Of a stretch of 44,996 bases of DNA, positions 1-8,338 are shown piece by piece. The stretch comes from an uncultured Sutterella sp. Its GTDB lineage: Bacteria; Pseudomonadota; Gammaproteobacteria; Burkholderiales; Burkholderiaceae_F. The DNA is taken from assembly GCA_900542805.1 (NCBI GenBank), contig UQOW01000017.1:1-44996 (forward strand), read 5' to 3'. Below the pieces are notes generated by a model. It was not told the origin of the DNA. It was given only the letters and a program-made list of their open reading frames with translations, and ran no database searches. Both the position numbers and the translations under genes were made by a program. Every line of letters begins with the position of its first letter. The stretch's first letter is position 1.

Positions 1-29
1 ACATACATCGAGAATCAGCAGACGCCGAG

Positions 30-115
30 CTAAACAAAACCGCGCGGCTTATATCTCCGCCCTGAAGGTCGGAGCTTGACGCCGCAATTTGGTAAATAGC
101 GAAAGCGACAGCACG
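30..115 (-). other. possible IS200/IS605 (TnpB tail/right end) remnant
   Basis: Read on the minus strand, this stretch holds a hairpin (55-74) with an 8-base stem, one mismatch and a TTCA loop, of the kind often found at the right end of IS200/IS605-type elements. The overlapping frame reads CGVKLRPSGRRYKP and then a stop, loosely like the CG..VRPS tail of TnpB proteins. No upstream TnpB catalytic region is present, because pdxT and its terminator lie there. It is at most a short decayed fragment and may be coincidence. Bases 144-280 show nothing recognisable. Confidence 0.25.
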
Positions 116-123
116 GTGTCTCT

Positions 124-143
124 CAAAAAAGCCCTCGTTGGGC
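124..143 (-). terminator. weak intrinsic terminator after pdxST
   Basis: On the minus strand a GCCC/GGGC stem with an AACGA loop (131-143) is followed by six T. It lies about 140 bases after the pdxT stop and is the only terminator-like structure there. Confidence 0.45.
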
Positions 144-280
144 GCAACTTTATCCGAAGCGAAGGAGCGAATCAATTCACGAAAAAGCAAGGCTTTCGGC
201 AGTTATGCACACCCGTTCCGGCCTGAGAAATCGCCGGACAGGTATTCGGGCGATTCTCTCAAACCTTATGAGGAAAGCGG

Positions 281-880
281 TTACTCGGCAGCGACGCATT
301 CTATCTCGCTTCTTTCGCGTGCTCGGACAACTTCCAGAAACAGTCGATGAATCCGCGTATCGTCTCCGAGTTCGGGGTGAAACGCAAGTGCAATCTGATT
401 GCCGAACCGAACGGCAACCGTCTTGCCGTCAACCACAGCAAGTGTTTGAACCCCGGGGGAGGTTGCGACAACGTACGGAGCACGAATAAAAATCATGGGC
501 ACGTCCCCGAGCCCGGCAAAAGGCGCCGTGGTGATAAAGCTACCGAGTTGCCTGCCGTAAGCATTGCGTTTGACGGTGACCGGCAGTGTCGCAAAGTGTC
601 GAACAGGATTGTCCACCTGATGCTCGGCCAAAAGAATCATCCCGGCGCATGTCGCCAGTGTCGGCAGGCCCGAAGCGATTTTCTCCCGTAGTAGCTCGAG
701 CATATCGAGCTCACGCAACAGTTTTCCCTGAACAGTACTCTCACCGCCCGGGAGCACCAACCCGTCAATGCCGTCAATGTCGCTCTTTTGGCGCAACTGA
801 ACACACGCCGCACCGAGAGCCTCGAGCATCTTTTCGTGCTCGATAAAGGCTCCCTGAAGGGCCAGAATCCCGATTCTCAT
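281..880 (-). CDS. pdxT: PdxT, glutaminase subunit of PLP synthase
   Basis: This 199-residue protein is the glutamine amidotransferase half of the R5P-dependent pyridoxal 5'-phosphate synthase. It hydrolyses glutamine and channels ammonia to PdxS. The class I amidotransferase marks are visible: the PGGEST motif at residues 44-49, the nucleophile Cys78 in TCAG, and a late AFHPE segment carrying the His and Glu of the triad. Length matches the family (about 190-200). The ATG shares one base with the TGA of pdxS (TGATG), which implies translational coupling in a pdxST operon. Betaproteobacteria more often use the DXP-dependent PdxA/PdxJ route, so this pathway may be lineage-specific or acquired. 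Identification is secure. Confidence 0.97.
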   Translation of the reverse strand: MRIGILALQGAFIEHEKMLEALGAACVQLRQKSDIDGIDGLVLPGGESTVQGKLLRELDMLELLREKIASGLPTLATCAGMILLAEHQVDNPVRHFATLPVTVKRNAYGRQLGSFITTAPFAGLGDVPMIFIRAPYVVATSPGVQTLAVVDGKTVAVRFGNQIALAFHPELGDDTRIHRLFLEVVRARERSEIECVAAE

Positions 881-1755
881 CAGATGCCCCGCTGCTCCAT
901 AATCGTCTGAATTTCCGCAGGGTTGATGCCGACCATCGCCTCACCGAGGTTTTCCGACAGTTCGGCAATGAGCTTCGCATCCCGGAAATTGGTCACGGCC
1001 TTAACGATGGCCTGGGCACGCTTGGCAGGATTTCCGGACTTGAAAATACCCGATCCGACAAACACGCCCTCGGCCCCGAGTTGCATCATCAGTGCCGCAT
1101 CGGCCGGAGTGGCCACGCCGCCGGCGGCAAAATTGACAACCGGCAAACGGCCGTGTCCGTGAACATAACGCACGAGGTCGACGGAGACCTGAAGGGTCTT
1201 GGCTGCTTCAAAAAGCTCGTCTTCACGCATCGAAACGACCCGGGCAATCTGAGAATTCAGATTGCGCATGTGACGAACGGCCTGAACAACGTCCCCGGTT
1301 CCGGGCTCTCCTTTGGTGCGAATCATCGAGGCGCCTTCGGCAATACGCCGAAGTGCTTCTCCCAAATCCCGAGCGCCGCAGACAAAGGGTACCCGAAACT
1401 GTGTCTTATCGATGTGGTAGGTATCATCGGCCGGCGAGAGCACCTCGGACTCATCGATGTAGTCAATATCGATGGCCTGAAGAATCTGCGCTTCGACAAA
1501 GTGACCGATACGGCACTTGGCCATTACGGGAATGGAAACGGCCTGCTCGATGCCCTTAATCATGGCCGGGTCGCTCATGCGGGAAACGCCGCCTGCAGCA
1601 CGAATATCGGCCGGAATGCGCTCTAAGGCCATAACGGCACAGGCGCCGGCACGTTCGGCAATTTCAGCCTGCTCGGGACTTGTTACATCCATAATGACAC
1701 CGCCCTTTAACATCTGCGCCAGACCCTTATTAAGTTCGTACTGCTTGGTATCCAT
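880..1755 (-). CDS. pdxS: PdxS, PLP synthase lyase subunit
   Basis: The synthase subunit of the PdxST complex makes pyridoxal 5'-phosphate from ribose 5-phosphate, glyceraldehyde 3-phosphate and PdxT-derived ammonia in the cytoplasm. Family blocks are intact: the N-terminal GLAQMLKGGVIMDV, the Schiff-base lysine near residue 80 in MAKCRIGH, and the phosphate-binding region around FAAGGVATPADAALM. I place the start at the ATG at 1755 because AAGGAGG lies six bases upstream. A longer frame to 1791 would add 12 hydrophobic residues without a ribosome site. The result is 291 residues, normal for the family. It is divergent from the MocR-type regulator across a short AT-rich region holding an inverted repeat. 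Confidence 0.97.
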   Translation of the reverse strand: MDTKQYELNKGLAQMLKGGVIMDVTSPEQAEIAERAGACAVMALERIPADIRAAGGVSRMSDPAMIKGIEQAVSIPVMAKCRIGHFVEAQILQAIDIDYIDESEVLSPADDTYHIDKTQFRVPFVCGARDLGEALRRIAEGASMIRTKGEPGTGDVVQAVRHMRNLNSQIARVVSMREDELFEAAKTLQVSVDLVRYVHGHGRLPVVNFAAGGVATPADAALMMQLGAEGVFVGSGIFKSGNPAKRAQAIVKAVTNFRDAKLIAELSENLGEAMVGINPAEIQTIMEQRGI

Positions 1756-1812
1756 TGCTTCCCTCCTTGTGGGAAAAAACCGAAAAAACAATAGTCAAAA
1801 TCCTAGGCACAA

Positions 1813-1859
1813 TCTGGATATATTAAAATGGCCAAAATAGATCTTTTTAATAAACCAGA
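1813..1859. promoter_or_regulatory. inverted repeat operator candidate between pdxST and pdxR
   Basis: The arm TCTGGATATATTAAAA (1813-1828) is mirrored by TCTGGTTTATTAAAAA read on the minus strand from 1859 to 1844. The five outer bases are identical and the AT-rich part is shared with a one-base shift. It sits in the middle of the 121 bases between the divergent pdxS and regulator starts, where PdxR proteins bind in other bacteria. It may overlap both promoters. The binding role is inferred. Confidence 0.55.
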
Positions 1860-1876
1860 AACAGCCGACCCTACAG

Positions 1877-3274
1877 ATGATTACCTACAGTTTCGAAGGC
1901 ATTACCGTCCCGTTGTACGAACACCTGTATCGGTGTCTGAAAAAAGACATTGAAGCAGGCGTCTTAAAGGCCGGCGTACGACTTCCCTCCAAACGCGCCT
2001 TTGCCAAAAACCTCGGCGTGAGCACGGTGACCGTGCAGGGAGCCTATGACCAGCTTCGCTCAGAAGGCTATATCCACTCGGAGCCCAAACACGGGTATTT
2101 TGTCGAAGCGATTACCCGAAAACCGGTCAGCAACACCGTTGTCACAGGTCCCGTTTGCGAGCTCCGTCCTCCGGCACAGGGGCCCGTTCCCGTTCGATTC
2201 GAACTTTCGGGCAACCACACCGATCCGGAGTGTTTTCCTTTTTCCGTCTGGTCCAAGCTCATGCGTGAAACCGCCCGCGACCGGATGGTTTTGCTCACGC
2301 GTTATCGCATGGGAGGCATGCCCGAGTTGCAACGGGCCGTCGCCAAACACTTGGAGTCCTTTCGCGGCTTTTCTCCGGCCCCCGAGCAAATCATCGTCGG
2401 AGCCGGTGCCGAATATCTTTACGGGCTTGTCATTGAACTCCTCGGAAGAGATAAAGTCTATTGTCTTGAAAACCCAGGCTACAGAACCATCGAACGCGTA
2501 TACCGCAGTCACGGAGCGCGCGTTACGTTTGCCGGTCTTGACGAGTCCGGAGTTTGTATGACTGACTTGAGAAAAAGCGGGGCCTCGATTATCCATGTCA
2601 GCCCCACGCACCACTTTCCCACCGGCATCGATATGCCGGCCGCGCGACGCTATGAGTTACTCGCCTGGGCGGCTCAAAACCCCGACCACTTTATTATCGA
2701 AGATGACTACGACAGCGAATTTCGCCTGGTCGGCCGACCGATTCCGGCCCTGCAATCAATCGATACCGAAGGTCGCGTCATTTACATCAATACGTTTTCC
2801 AAAACTCTGGCCTCGACGGTGCGATTAGCCTACATGGTCCTACCGCCTTCTTTGCTCGCACTCTTTCAGAGCAAACTCGGGTTTTACGCGAGCACGGTTT
2901 CGAACTTCGAGCAAAGTGCCGTTGCTAAATTCATCGAGCGCGGCTACTTTGAAAAGCACATCAACCGCATGCGAACACACTACGCCAAGCAACGCAAAGC
3001 TGTTTTACGCCTGATTGCCCAAAGCCCACTGGCTCCTTTTTGCCGCGTCTTCGAGAACCCGTCGGGTTTGCATTTTTTGATTGAGCTAAAGACAACGCTC
3101 ACAGATAGTGTTCTTACGAAGCGCCTTTCCTCGCAGGGCGTCGGTCTTTGCCCGCTTTCATCGTACTATGTGCCCGGAACGGCTCGGCGTGAGCACGTTT
3201 TTTTCTTTTCGTACTCCAATATCAATCTTACGAGCCTGCCGCAAGCACTTCGCATCATCGCCGCGTCGCTTTAA
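1877..3274 (+). CDS. pdxR: MocR/PdxR-type GntR regulator with aminotransferase domain
   Basis: This 465-residue protein has an N-terminal GntR winged helix (residues 1-75, with LPSKRAFAKNLGVSTVTVQGAY as the recognition region) fused to a fold-type I aminotransferase-like domain. The PLP-lysine region NTFSKTLASTVRLAY and the upstream IEDDYDSEF motif are visible, so PLP binding is expected. MocR proteins of this layout that lie divergent to pdxST (PdxR) sense PLP: without it they activate pdxST, with it they lose activation and repress themselves. The divergent placement and the inverted repeat between the genes fit that role. Family assignment is firm. The name pdxR rests on context, and other MocR functions (such as GABA or taurine use) are less likely here. 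Confidence 0.88.
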   Translation: MITYSFEGITVPLYEHLYRCLKKDIEAGVLKAGVRLPSKRAFAKNLGVSTVTVQGAYDQLRSEGYIHSEPKHGYFVEAITRKPVSNTVVTGPVCELRPPAQGPVPVRFELSGNHTDPECFPFSVWSKLMRETARDRMVLLTRYRMGGMPELQRAVAKHLESFRGFSPAPEQIIVGAGAEYLYGLVIELLGRDKVYCLENPGYRTIERVYRSHGARVTFAGLDESGVCMTDLRKSGASIIHVSPTHHFPTGIDMPAARRYELLAWAAQNPDHFIIEDDYDSEFRLVGRPIPALQSIDTEGRVIYINTFSKTLASTVRLAYMVLPPSLLALFQSKLGFYASTVSNFEQSAVAKFIERGYFEKHINRMRTHYAKQRKAVLRLIAQSPLAPFCRVFENPSGLHFLIELKTTLTDSVLTKRLSSQGVGLCPLSSYYVPGTARREHVFFFSYSNINLTSLPQALRIIAASL

Positions 3275-3281
3275 TGGAGTC

Positions 3282-5324
3282 TTAAAGCCAATCGTCCGGG
3301 TGCTGCCAAAAATCCAGAACCCGGCTGATTTCTCGCGTGCGCGCGAAATCGGGCAAACTCGCCATAAATTGCAATGCGTAGCGAGAGCGCCCCGGAATCA
3401 GGCGCACGTCCCCCACAATCAAAATGCCGCGATCGGTTTCACTGCGGATCAGGCGACCGACCCCTTGCTTCAGCGAAATGGCAGCAAGCGGAATCTGATG
3501 CGAGAAAAACGCATTGCCGCCCTCGGCGTTAATCCACTGACACCGAGCCTCAAGAACCGGGTCGTCCTTCGGAGCAAACGGGAGTTTGTCGATAATCACG
3601 AGACTTAAACCCTCGCCCTTAATGTCAATCCCTTCCCAAAACCCCATCGTCGCAACTAACACGGATTGCGGATTGTCCCGAAATCGCATCAGGAGATTGT
3701 GCCGCGAGTCTTCGTTTTGCACATACACGGTGTAGGGACGCTTGTTATCCTGAATGCGTTCCCGAAGCCGCTCGGCGGCTAAACGCATGGCCTGACGACT
3801 CGTACACAAGAAGAGCGTTCTCCCCTGCAGCAAATCAATAACCGGCCAGGATTCATCGACTAAACGCTCGATAAAAAGCGACTTATCGCACACAGCAGGC
3901 GAAGGCATATCCCGTGGAATATACAAAAGCGCTTGATTGGGAAAATCAAACGGGCTTTCCCAGGCTTGAGAAAAGACGCCGACCAAGCCGAGTTCTTTTA
4001 AAAAATGCGAGAAGTCGGACTTTCCTGTTGCCAGGGTTGCCGACGTAAACACCCAAGCCGTATTCGGATTTTGAGCCATCATAGCGGCAAAGTCTTGAGC
4101 AAATGAGAGCGGCGTCTGACACAGCCGCACATCGCGCCCGACATGAGAAATCCAGCGAACGTAGGGCTTACCCGATTCATCGCGCACAAGGTTCTTCGGC
4201 GATTGCAGGGCCTTTTCCCAATGGCCCATTAGATCGAGAGCTTCGCTCAAAACTCCGTAGGGAGCACTCAAATCATCGTCTTCTTGTGCAAGGGGCTCAA
4301 GATGCGAATTCAAACTCTCAACGGCTCGATGCGCTTCTGTCAGTAACGGCACCGCACTTTCAATGTTCCTGACCGAAGCGATATTTTTCGAATCGCTCTC
4401 GTAGATGCCAAGCTCATCGAGTTTAAGGACAAAATCCTGTAGCGCATCGCGTGCTGCCGCATATAGCTCCTCCCACGTCAGATTTTTGCCGAGGGCATGG
4501 CGATGCCGGCTCATCGTGATGCGTCGCACGTCTTTTAATTGGTCAAGAACAGCCGAAGTAGACAGTTCTTCCCCGAAAAAGTGCGAACCGATATCCGCAA
4601 GCTTATGCGCCTCATCAAAGATTACGATGTCAGCATCGGGAAGCATGCGACTGTCGGAGGCTTCCTGAACGCAAGCAGCTGAAAGAAACAGATGGTGATT
4701 GACGACGACAACTTGCGCCTCGCGCGCTTCTTGCCTCGCTTTATTGACAAAACACTCGGCCGCATGAGGGCACTTTTTCACCGAGCAATTTTCCCGACTG
4801 CTCGTCACATACGGCCAAATAACGGAATCCTCGGCCACACCCTCGACGCCGGCTCGGTCCCCGGTCGAATCAACGGCCGCAAAACGCTCGATTATCCTTA
4901 AATCCTCATAGGCTTCTTTTGTCGGCAGTCCCATTTGTCGGACGTTCTTAAGGCGCCTTAAACAAATATAGTTTGATCGCCCTTTCAAAAGTTTGACAGT
5001 GACATGGATTCCTAAAGCTGCCTCCAAGGCCGGAAAATCTTTATTAAAGAGTTGCTCCTGCAAGGTCTTGCCGGCCGTACTGACGATAGCTTTTCTGTCG
5101 GAAAGCAACACGGGCGCTAAATAAGCAAAGGTTTTACCGGTTCCCGTGCCGGCTTCGAGAACGGCGGTTTCGCGATTTTCCAAGGCACGAGCCACAATCT
5201 TGGCAAAGGCAATTTGACTGGGGCGACTGACAAAACCCGGGCAATTGCGCGCTAAGCGTCCGCCCGGGGAAAAACACATCCCGATTTCGCGAACAAAATC
5301 GCTTTCTTCCGTTGGCTCCGTCAT
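3282..5324 (-). CDS. DinG/YoaA-family Fe-S ATP-dependent DNA helicase
   Basis: This is a 680-residue superfamily 2, XPD-like 5'-3' DNA helicase. Walker A is GTGTGKT near residue 60 and the Walker B box is DEAHKL. Four cysteines (in YICLRR, then NCSVKKC and AAEC) between motifs I and II match the Fe-S cluster ligands of DinG, YoaA and XPD. The C-terminal motif VI region reads KQGVGRLIRSETD. Such enzymes unwind repair intermediates, D-loops or R-loops. Length lies between E. coli YoaA (636) and DinG (716). The order of motifs favours the YoaA-like group, but I cannot separate the two with certainty. It converges on the pdxR-like gene with an 7-base gap, and the small secreted protein lies upstream on the same strand. 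Confidence 0.93.
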   Translation of the reverse strand: MTEPTEESDFVREIGMCFSPGGRLARNCPGFVSRPSQIAFAKIVARALENRETAVLEAGTGTGKTFAYLAPVLLSDRKAIVSTAGKTLQEQLFNKDFPALEAALGIHVTVKLLKGRSNYICLRRLKNVRQMGLPTKEAYEDLRIIERFAAVDSTGDRAGVEGVAEDSVIWPYVTSSRENCSVKKCPHAAECFVNKARQEAREAQVVVVNHHLFLSAACVQEASDSRMLPDADIVIFDEAHKLADIGSHFFGEELSTSAVLDQLKDVRRITMSRHRHALGKNLTWEELYAAARDALQDFVLKLDELGIYESDSKNIASVRNIESAVPLLTEAHRAVESLNSHLEPLAQEDDDLSAPYGVLSEALDLMGHWEKALQSPKNLVRDESGKPYVRWISHVGRDVRLCQTPLSFAQDFAAMMAQNPNTAWVFTSATLATGKSDFSHFLKELGLVGVFSQAWESPFDFPNQALLYIPRDMPSPAVCDKSLFIERLVDESWPVIDLLQGRTLFLCTSRQAMRLAAERLRERIQDNKRPYTVYVQNEDSRHNLLMRFRDNPQSVLVATMGFWEGIDIKGEGLSLVIIDKLPFAPKDDPVLEARCQWINAEGGNAFFSHQIPLAAISLKQGVGRLIRSETDRGILIVGDVRLIPGRSRYALQFMASLPDFARTREISRVLDFWQHPDDWL

Positions 5325-5357
5325 AGATTCGAACCCCGATTCTGTCTTAAACAGAGG

Positions 5358-5984
5358 CTATTGCGCCTTTTTTTGTGCCCGCTTTTTTAAGGCTGCTTCG
5401 CGCTCGGCAATGCGCTTGGCATGCGCCTCAAGACGCTTTTTGGTAGCAAGCTCATTGTCGCGTTCGGCACGAGCCTTTTCGGTCAGGGCTTCCTGACGTT
5501 CCTGAGTTTGGTCGGCCCGTTTTTTCGCTCGCGCGGAAAGAGACTGATCGGACTGACCGGATTCGGGCTTGGCAAAGCCGACAAACGGATCTTTCGGTCC
5601 TTGTGCTTTGCGAGCCTCACGCGAGGCCTGACGAGCCTTTTCCTCTCGGATTTGCTCGGCACGAAGAACCTTTTTCGCCTGAACCTCGATATCAAGCAGG
5701 ATGTGCTCGGAGCGCAACCGCGCCTGACGGACCTGATCACGACAGCGATTGACAAAGAATGTCTCGTTGCAGCGATTGCGCGAGTAGTCGCTGAGTTTTT
5801 CCGAATACGCCCGAAGTTTTTCACAGTCGGCTAAGGCCCGGCGTGCCGTCTCAAGCGTTTGTATCGATCCTTTCGGATACTTCTGCGCAATCCAAGCCGA
5901 TTCGATTTCCGACAAATCCGGCGTGAACGCCGGGCAGGAGCCGGCGCTGACAAGGAAAGCAAGAGTCAAAGCTAATTTCTTCAT
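5358..5984 (-). CDS. secreted coiled-coil protein, function unknown
   Basis: I do not recognise this 208-residue protein. It begins with a clear Sec signal peptide (MKKLALTLAFLVSAGSCPAF, cleavage probably after the CPA). A moderately conserved-looking region with three or four cysteines follows (residues about 50-90, including NRCNETFFVNRCRDQ), which could form disulfides in the periplasm. The second half is highly charged, rich in Lys, Glu, Arg and Ala, and is predicted by eye to be one long coiled coil. It lies 33 bases upstream of the helicase on the same strand, so the two may be co-transcribed. No enzyme motif is visible. A structural or envelope-tethering role is possible but is a guess. 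Confidence 0.75.
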   Translation of the reverse strand: MKKLALTLAFLVSAGSCPAFTPDLSEIESAWIAQKYPKGSIQTLETARRALADCEKLRAYSEKLSDYSRNRCNETFFVNRCRDQVRQARLRSEHILLDIEVQAKKVLRAEQIREEKARQASREARKAQGPKDPFVGFAKPESGQSDQSLSARAKKRADQTQERQEALTEKARAERDNELATKKRLEAHAKRIAEREAALKKRAQKKAQ

Positions 5985-6212
5985 AATAGGTCCTAGTGAC
6001 GGTTCCCCATTTTACAAGCAGGGTTCGGAATCCTGAACGGTTTTTCTCAAAGTTGCTTGAATCGACTCATCGTACCGCTTCTCACTACTGTCCAAAACGA
6101 GTCTCTGCGATGATGGCAAATAGACTGATTTAATTTAAGAAATAAAAGCCTCGTTGGGCAAAAGGGTGTTCTTAAAGGTCCGGCACCGATTGGACTAAAG
6201 TCACCGCAATCT

Positions 6213-6573
6213 TTATTTCTTCAGAATTTTTTCTCCGCTGAGGATTTCATAGAAACGCTGCAAGGAAACTTCTGACAGTTGCATCATGACCACCTGAGCC
6301 ATTTAACGTCGGCCTTTTGGGCGACGGAAACGCCAGTTACAGCCGGGATTTACTCTTGTTAGAACGCGCCACGTGAAGTTTGATTCCGGCCCTCTCTCGT
6401 TTGTAATTCGCCAAGCGATACAACTTGCAACCCGAGGTGATTGTCGTTGAGTCCAACGAAGTAGAGTCACTCGCAAATCGAGGGTCCAGATCCGGGCCGA
6501 TTTCGTTCCGGACAGCCGTGACCGTTTCTATGCCCTTTTTGTATCGCTCTTGACAAAAATTTTTCCATCTTGC
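6213..6573 (-). pseudogene. IS4-type transposase remnant
   Basis: Two broken pieces of a DDE transposase lie on the minus strand. The first (about 6573 to 6337) contains SLDSTTIT, then CKLYRLANYKRERAGIKLHVA, matching the IS4 pattern of the first catalytic Asp in DSTT followed by a basic stretch ending in KLH. It stops at 6337. A second frame (6302 to 6213) reads MAQVVMMQLSEVSLQRFYEI and ends soon after, like the C-terminal tail of these transposases. The middle third, with the other catalytic residues, is missing. No terminal inverted repeats were found. Bases 5985-6212 hold no gene, only a short GCC-CAACGA-GGC motif (6148-6159) also seen after pdxT. Confidence 0.6.
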
Positions 6574-6578
6574 AATAT
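6550..6578 (+). promoter_or_regulatory. sigma-70-type promoter of the M20 peptidase operon
   Basis: A perfect -35 TTGACA (6550-6555) is followed by a 17-base spacer and CAATAT (6573-6578), about 55 bases before the peptidase start. It lies at the edge of the transposase remnant, so the element may have brought the promoter. Confidence 0.5.
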
Positions 6579-6632
6579 CGAGAATTGAACACAAAACTGT
6601 CCGTGATTTTTTTAAAAAATATGGAGGCCCGC

Positions 6633-8327
6633 ATGAAACTGAGAAAACTAACGGCACTCGCAACTCTCATGCTCCTGAGCACGACATCGATGGCAGCCGT
6701 TCCCACCGTCTCACCGAAAGCTGCGGCCTCGGCAGATGCCATCAACCAAGACCCCCTTATGCAGAAAATTCTTGCCGAGGCCGTCAGCCCGGAAGGTCAA
6801 AAATGGCGATTTAACACACAGATGGAAATCGTCCGTATTGCATCACCTTCTCGTTCGGAAATGCGTCGTCAAAAAGAAATCATGCGGCGCTTTACGCAGG
6901 AATGGGGCTTTACTCCCGAACAGGTATTAACGCGCCTTGACGGGTACCTGCCCGGTGCCGGCATTCAGCTTGTCGACGGTCTTCCTGTTTATAACGCCTG
7001 CGTGCGCATTCCCGGAACCTACGCCAAGCAAAAAGACGCTCATTCGTACAAGGGCCAATTCCCCAAAGTCCTACTCGAAGGTCATATCGATACGGTCAAC
7101 CCCCCGGCTCTTCCCCCGCAAGCCACTCCCTACGAACCGATAAAGTTGCAGCCTGTGTCTCAACCCCTCGTGAAAACGCGCGATGAGCTGGCCTCGATTG
7201 CCGCGGAACTTCATTTTGACAAGAACGGCAAGATTATCGAAGATGAGAACTATCACAAGGCCTACAAGCGTTATCAGAACTACGAAGAAAGTAAGAAAAA
7301 AGACGCCTATCGGCTGTATGTCCCGGGCTATAACGATGCGATGATTAACACGGCTGCCGTCATGCAGATGGCGTACTTGATGAACAAATACGGCGTCAAG
7401 CCTGTTTATGACATTTGGGTCTGCGCTACCGCTGGTGAAGAAGGCAAAGGCAACCTGTGCGGTATGAAGCAACTTTACGGCTACAATCAGGATACCGGAA
7501 AAGGCAACAATGCCCTTAACTTCGTGGCAAATATCGGCGCCGACAGCACATCGCCTAAGTCCGGAACCGTCAACTACTTGGGTTCTTACCGTTTCGAAAT
7601 TAAGTACACCGAGCCGGAAGGCGTCAAGGTCGGCGCCAAACAGCCTTCGGCCCTTCGCGCTATGTCGCGCGCCATTGAGATGATTTCCAATCTCAAGAGC
7701 CCGTACGACTTAGATAAGACCGCAGAAAGAACCACCTACACGGTCGGTGTCGGCAACTGCACGAAAGCCGAAACCGGTATGAGAAGTCAGTCTTGCACCC
7801 TGATGGTCGACATGCGTAGCCCGACACAAGAACCCTTAAGTGCCATGCGTGCCAAGATCGAGCCGACGTTTAAGAAAGCTTTAGACGAAGAAAACGGCCT
7901 GTTTAAGGTCAAGGACGATAACGCCAAGGCCGTGAAAATGGAACTCGTCTGGTTCGGTGACCGTCCGGCTCACCAGCGTAAGCACTACAGCGACGGCGTG
8001 ATGCAGGCATACTGGCAGTCGGCTAAGGTCGTCGGCATTGACGAGCGCAAGGAACTCGATACGAGAGCCGTTTCCTTAAATGACAACGTTCCGGCGGCTG
8101 TCGGCGTTCCGACCGTCAACATCAATGTCGGCACCAATGCCGGCGGTGGCGGCGGCCATGCTTGGTACGAATGGGGCATCCCGGGCAACGGCGTTGATGA
8201 AGGAAAACGTGTCTACCGCATGATTCTCATGGGCCTGATGGCCTCGGGCTACAACACGTCCGCCGGCAAGAAGGTCGATCCCCTGATGGGGCCGATCGGT
8301 CCGAGAACCACCGAAGACATGTACTAA
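6633..8327 (+). CDS. exported M20-family metallopeptidase
   Basis: A 564-residue zinc peptidase with a Sec signal peptide (residues 1-21, cleaved after SMA). M20 metal-site motifs are all present: His151 and Asp153 in EGHIDTV, Asp235 in GYNDAM, Glu269/Glu270 in AGEEGKGN, Asp304 in GADS, and His509 in GGGGHAWYEW. The His-Asp spacing is stretched by a charged insert of about 55 residues (170-225). The lid/dimerisation domain (about 315-430) lacks the usual GxxGHS histidine: the segment reads EPEGVKVGAKQPSALRAMSR, and no His occurs between 320 and 446. ATG 6633 is chosen because GGAGG lies five bases upstream and the signal peptide starts there. Periplasmic aminopeptidase or dipeptidase activity is inferred. 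The next gene may supply the missing lid function. Confidence 0.88.
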   Translation: MKLRKLTALATLMLLSTTSMAAVPTVSPKAAASADAINQDPLMQKILAEAVSPEGQKWRFNTQMEIVRIASPSRSEMRRQKEIMRRFTQEWGFTPEQVLTRLDGYLPGAGIQLVDGLPVYNACVRIPGTYAKQKDAHSYKGQFPKVLLEGHIDTVNPPALPPQATPYEPIKLQPVSQPLVKTRDELASIAAELHFDKNGKIIEDENYHKAYKRYQNYEESKKKDAYRLYVPGYNDAMINTAAVMQMAYLMNKYGVKPVYDIWVCATAGEEGKGNLCGMKQLYGYNQDTGKGNNALNFVANIGADSTSPKSGTVNYLGSYRFEIKYTEPEGVKVGAKQPSALRAMSRAIEMISNLKSPYDLDKTAERTTYTVGVGNCTKAETGMRSQSCTLMVDMRSPTQEPLSAMRAKIEPTFKKALDEENGLFKVKDDNAKAVKMELVWFGDRPAHQRKHYSDGVMQAYWQSAKVVGIDERKELDTRAVSLNDNVPAAVGVPTVNINVGTNAGGGGGHAWYEWGIPGNGVDEGKRVYRMILMGLMASGYNTSAGKKVDPLMGPIGPRTTEDMY

Positions 8328-8338
8328 TGGAGATACGT

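Noticed and set aside
1792..1876. A PLP riboswitch upstream of pdxS
   Set aside because: The leader is too short and no structure is present; control by the MocR-type protein explains the layout.
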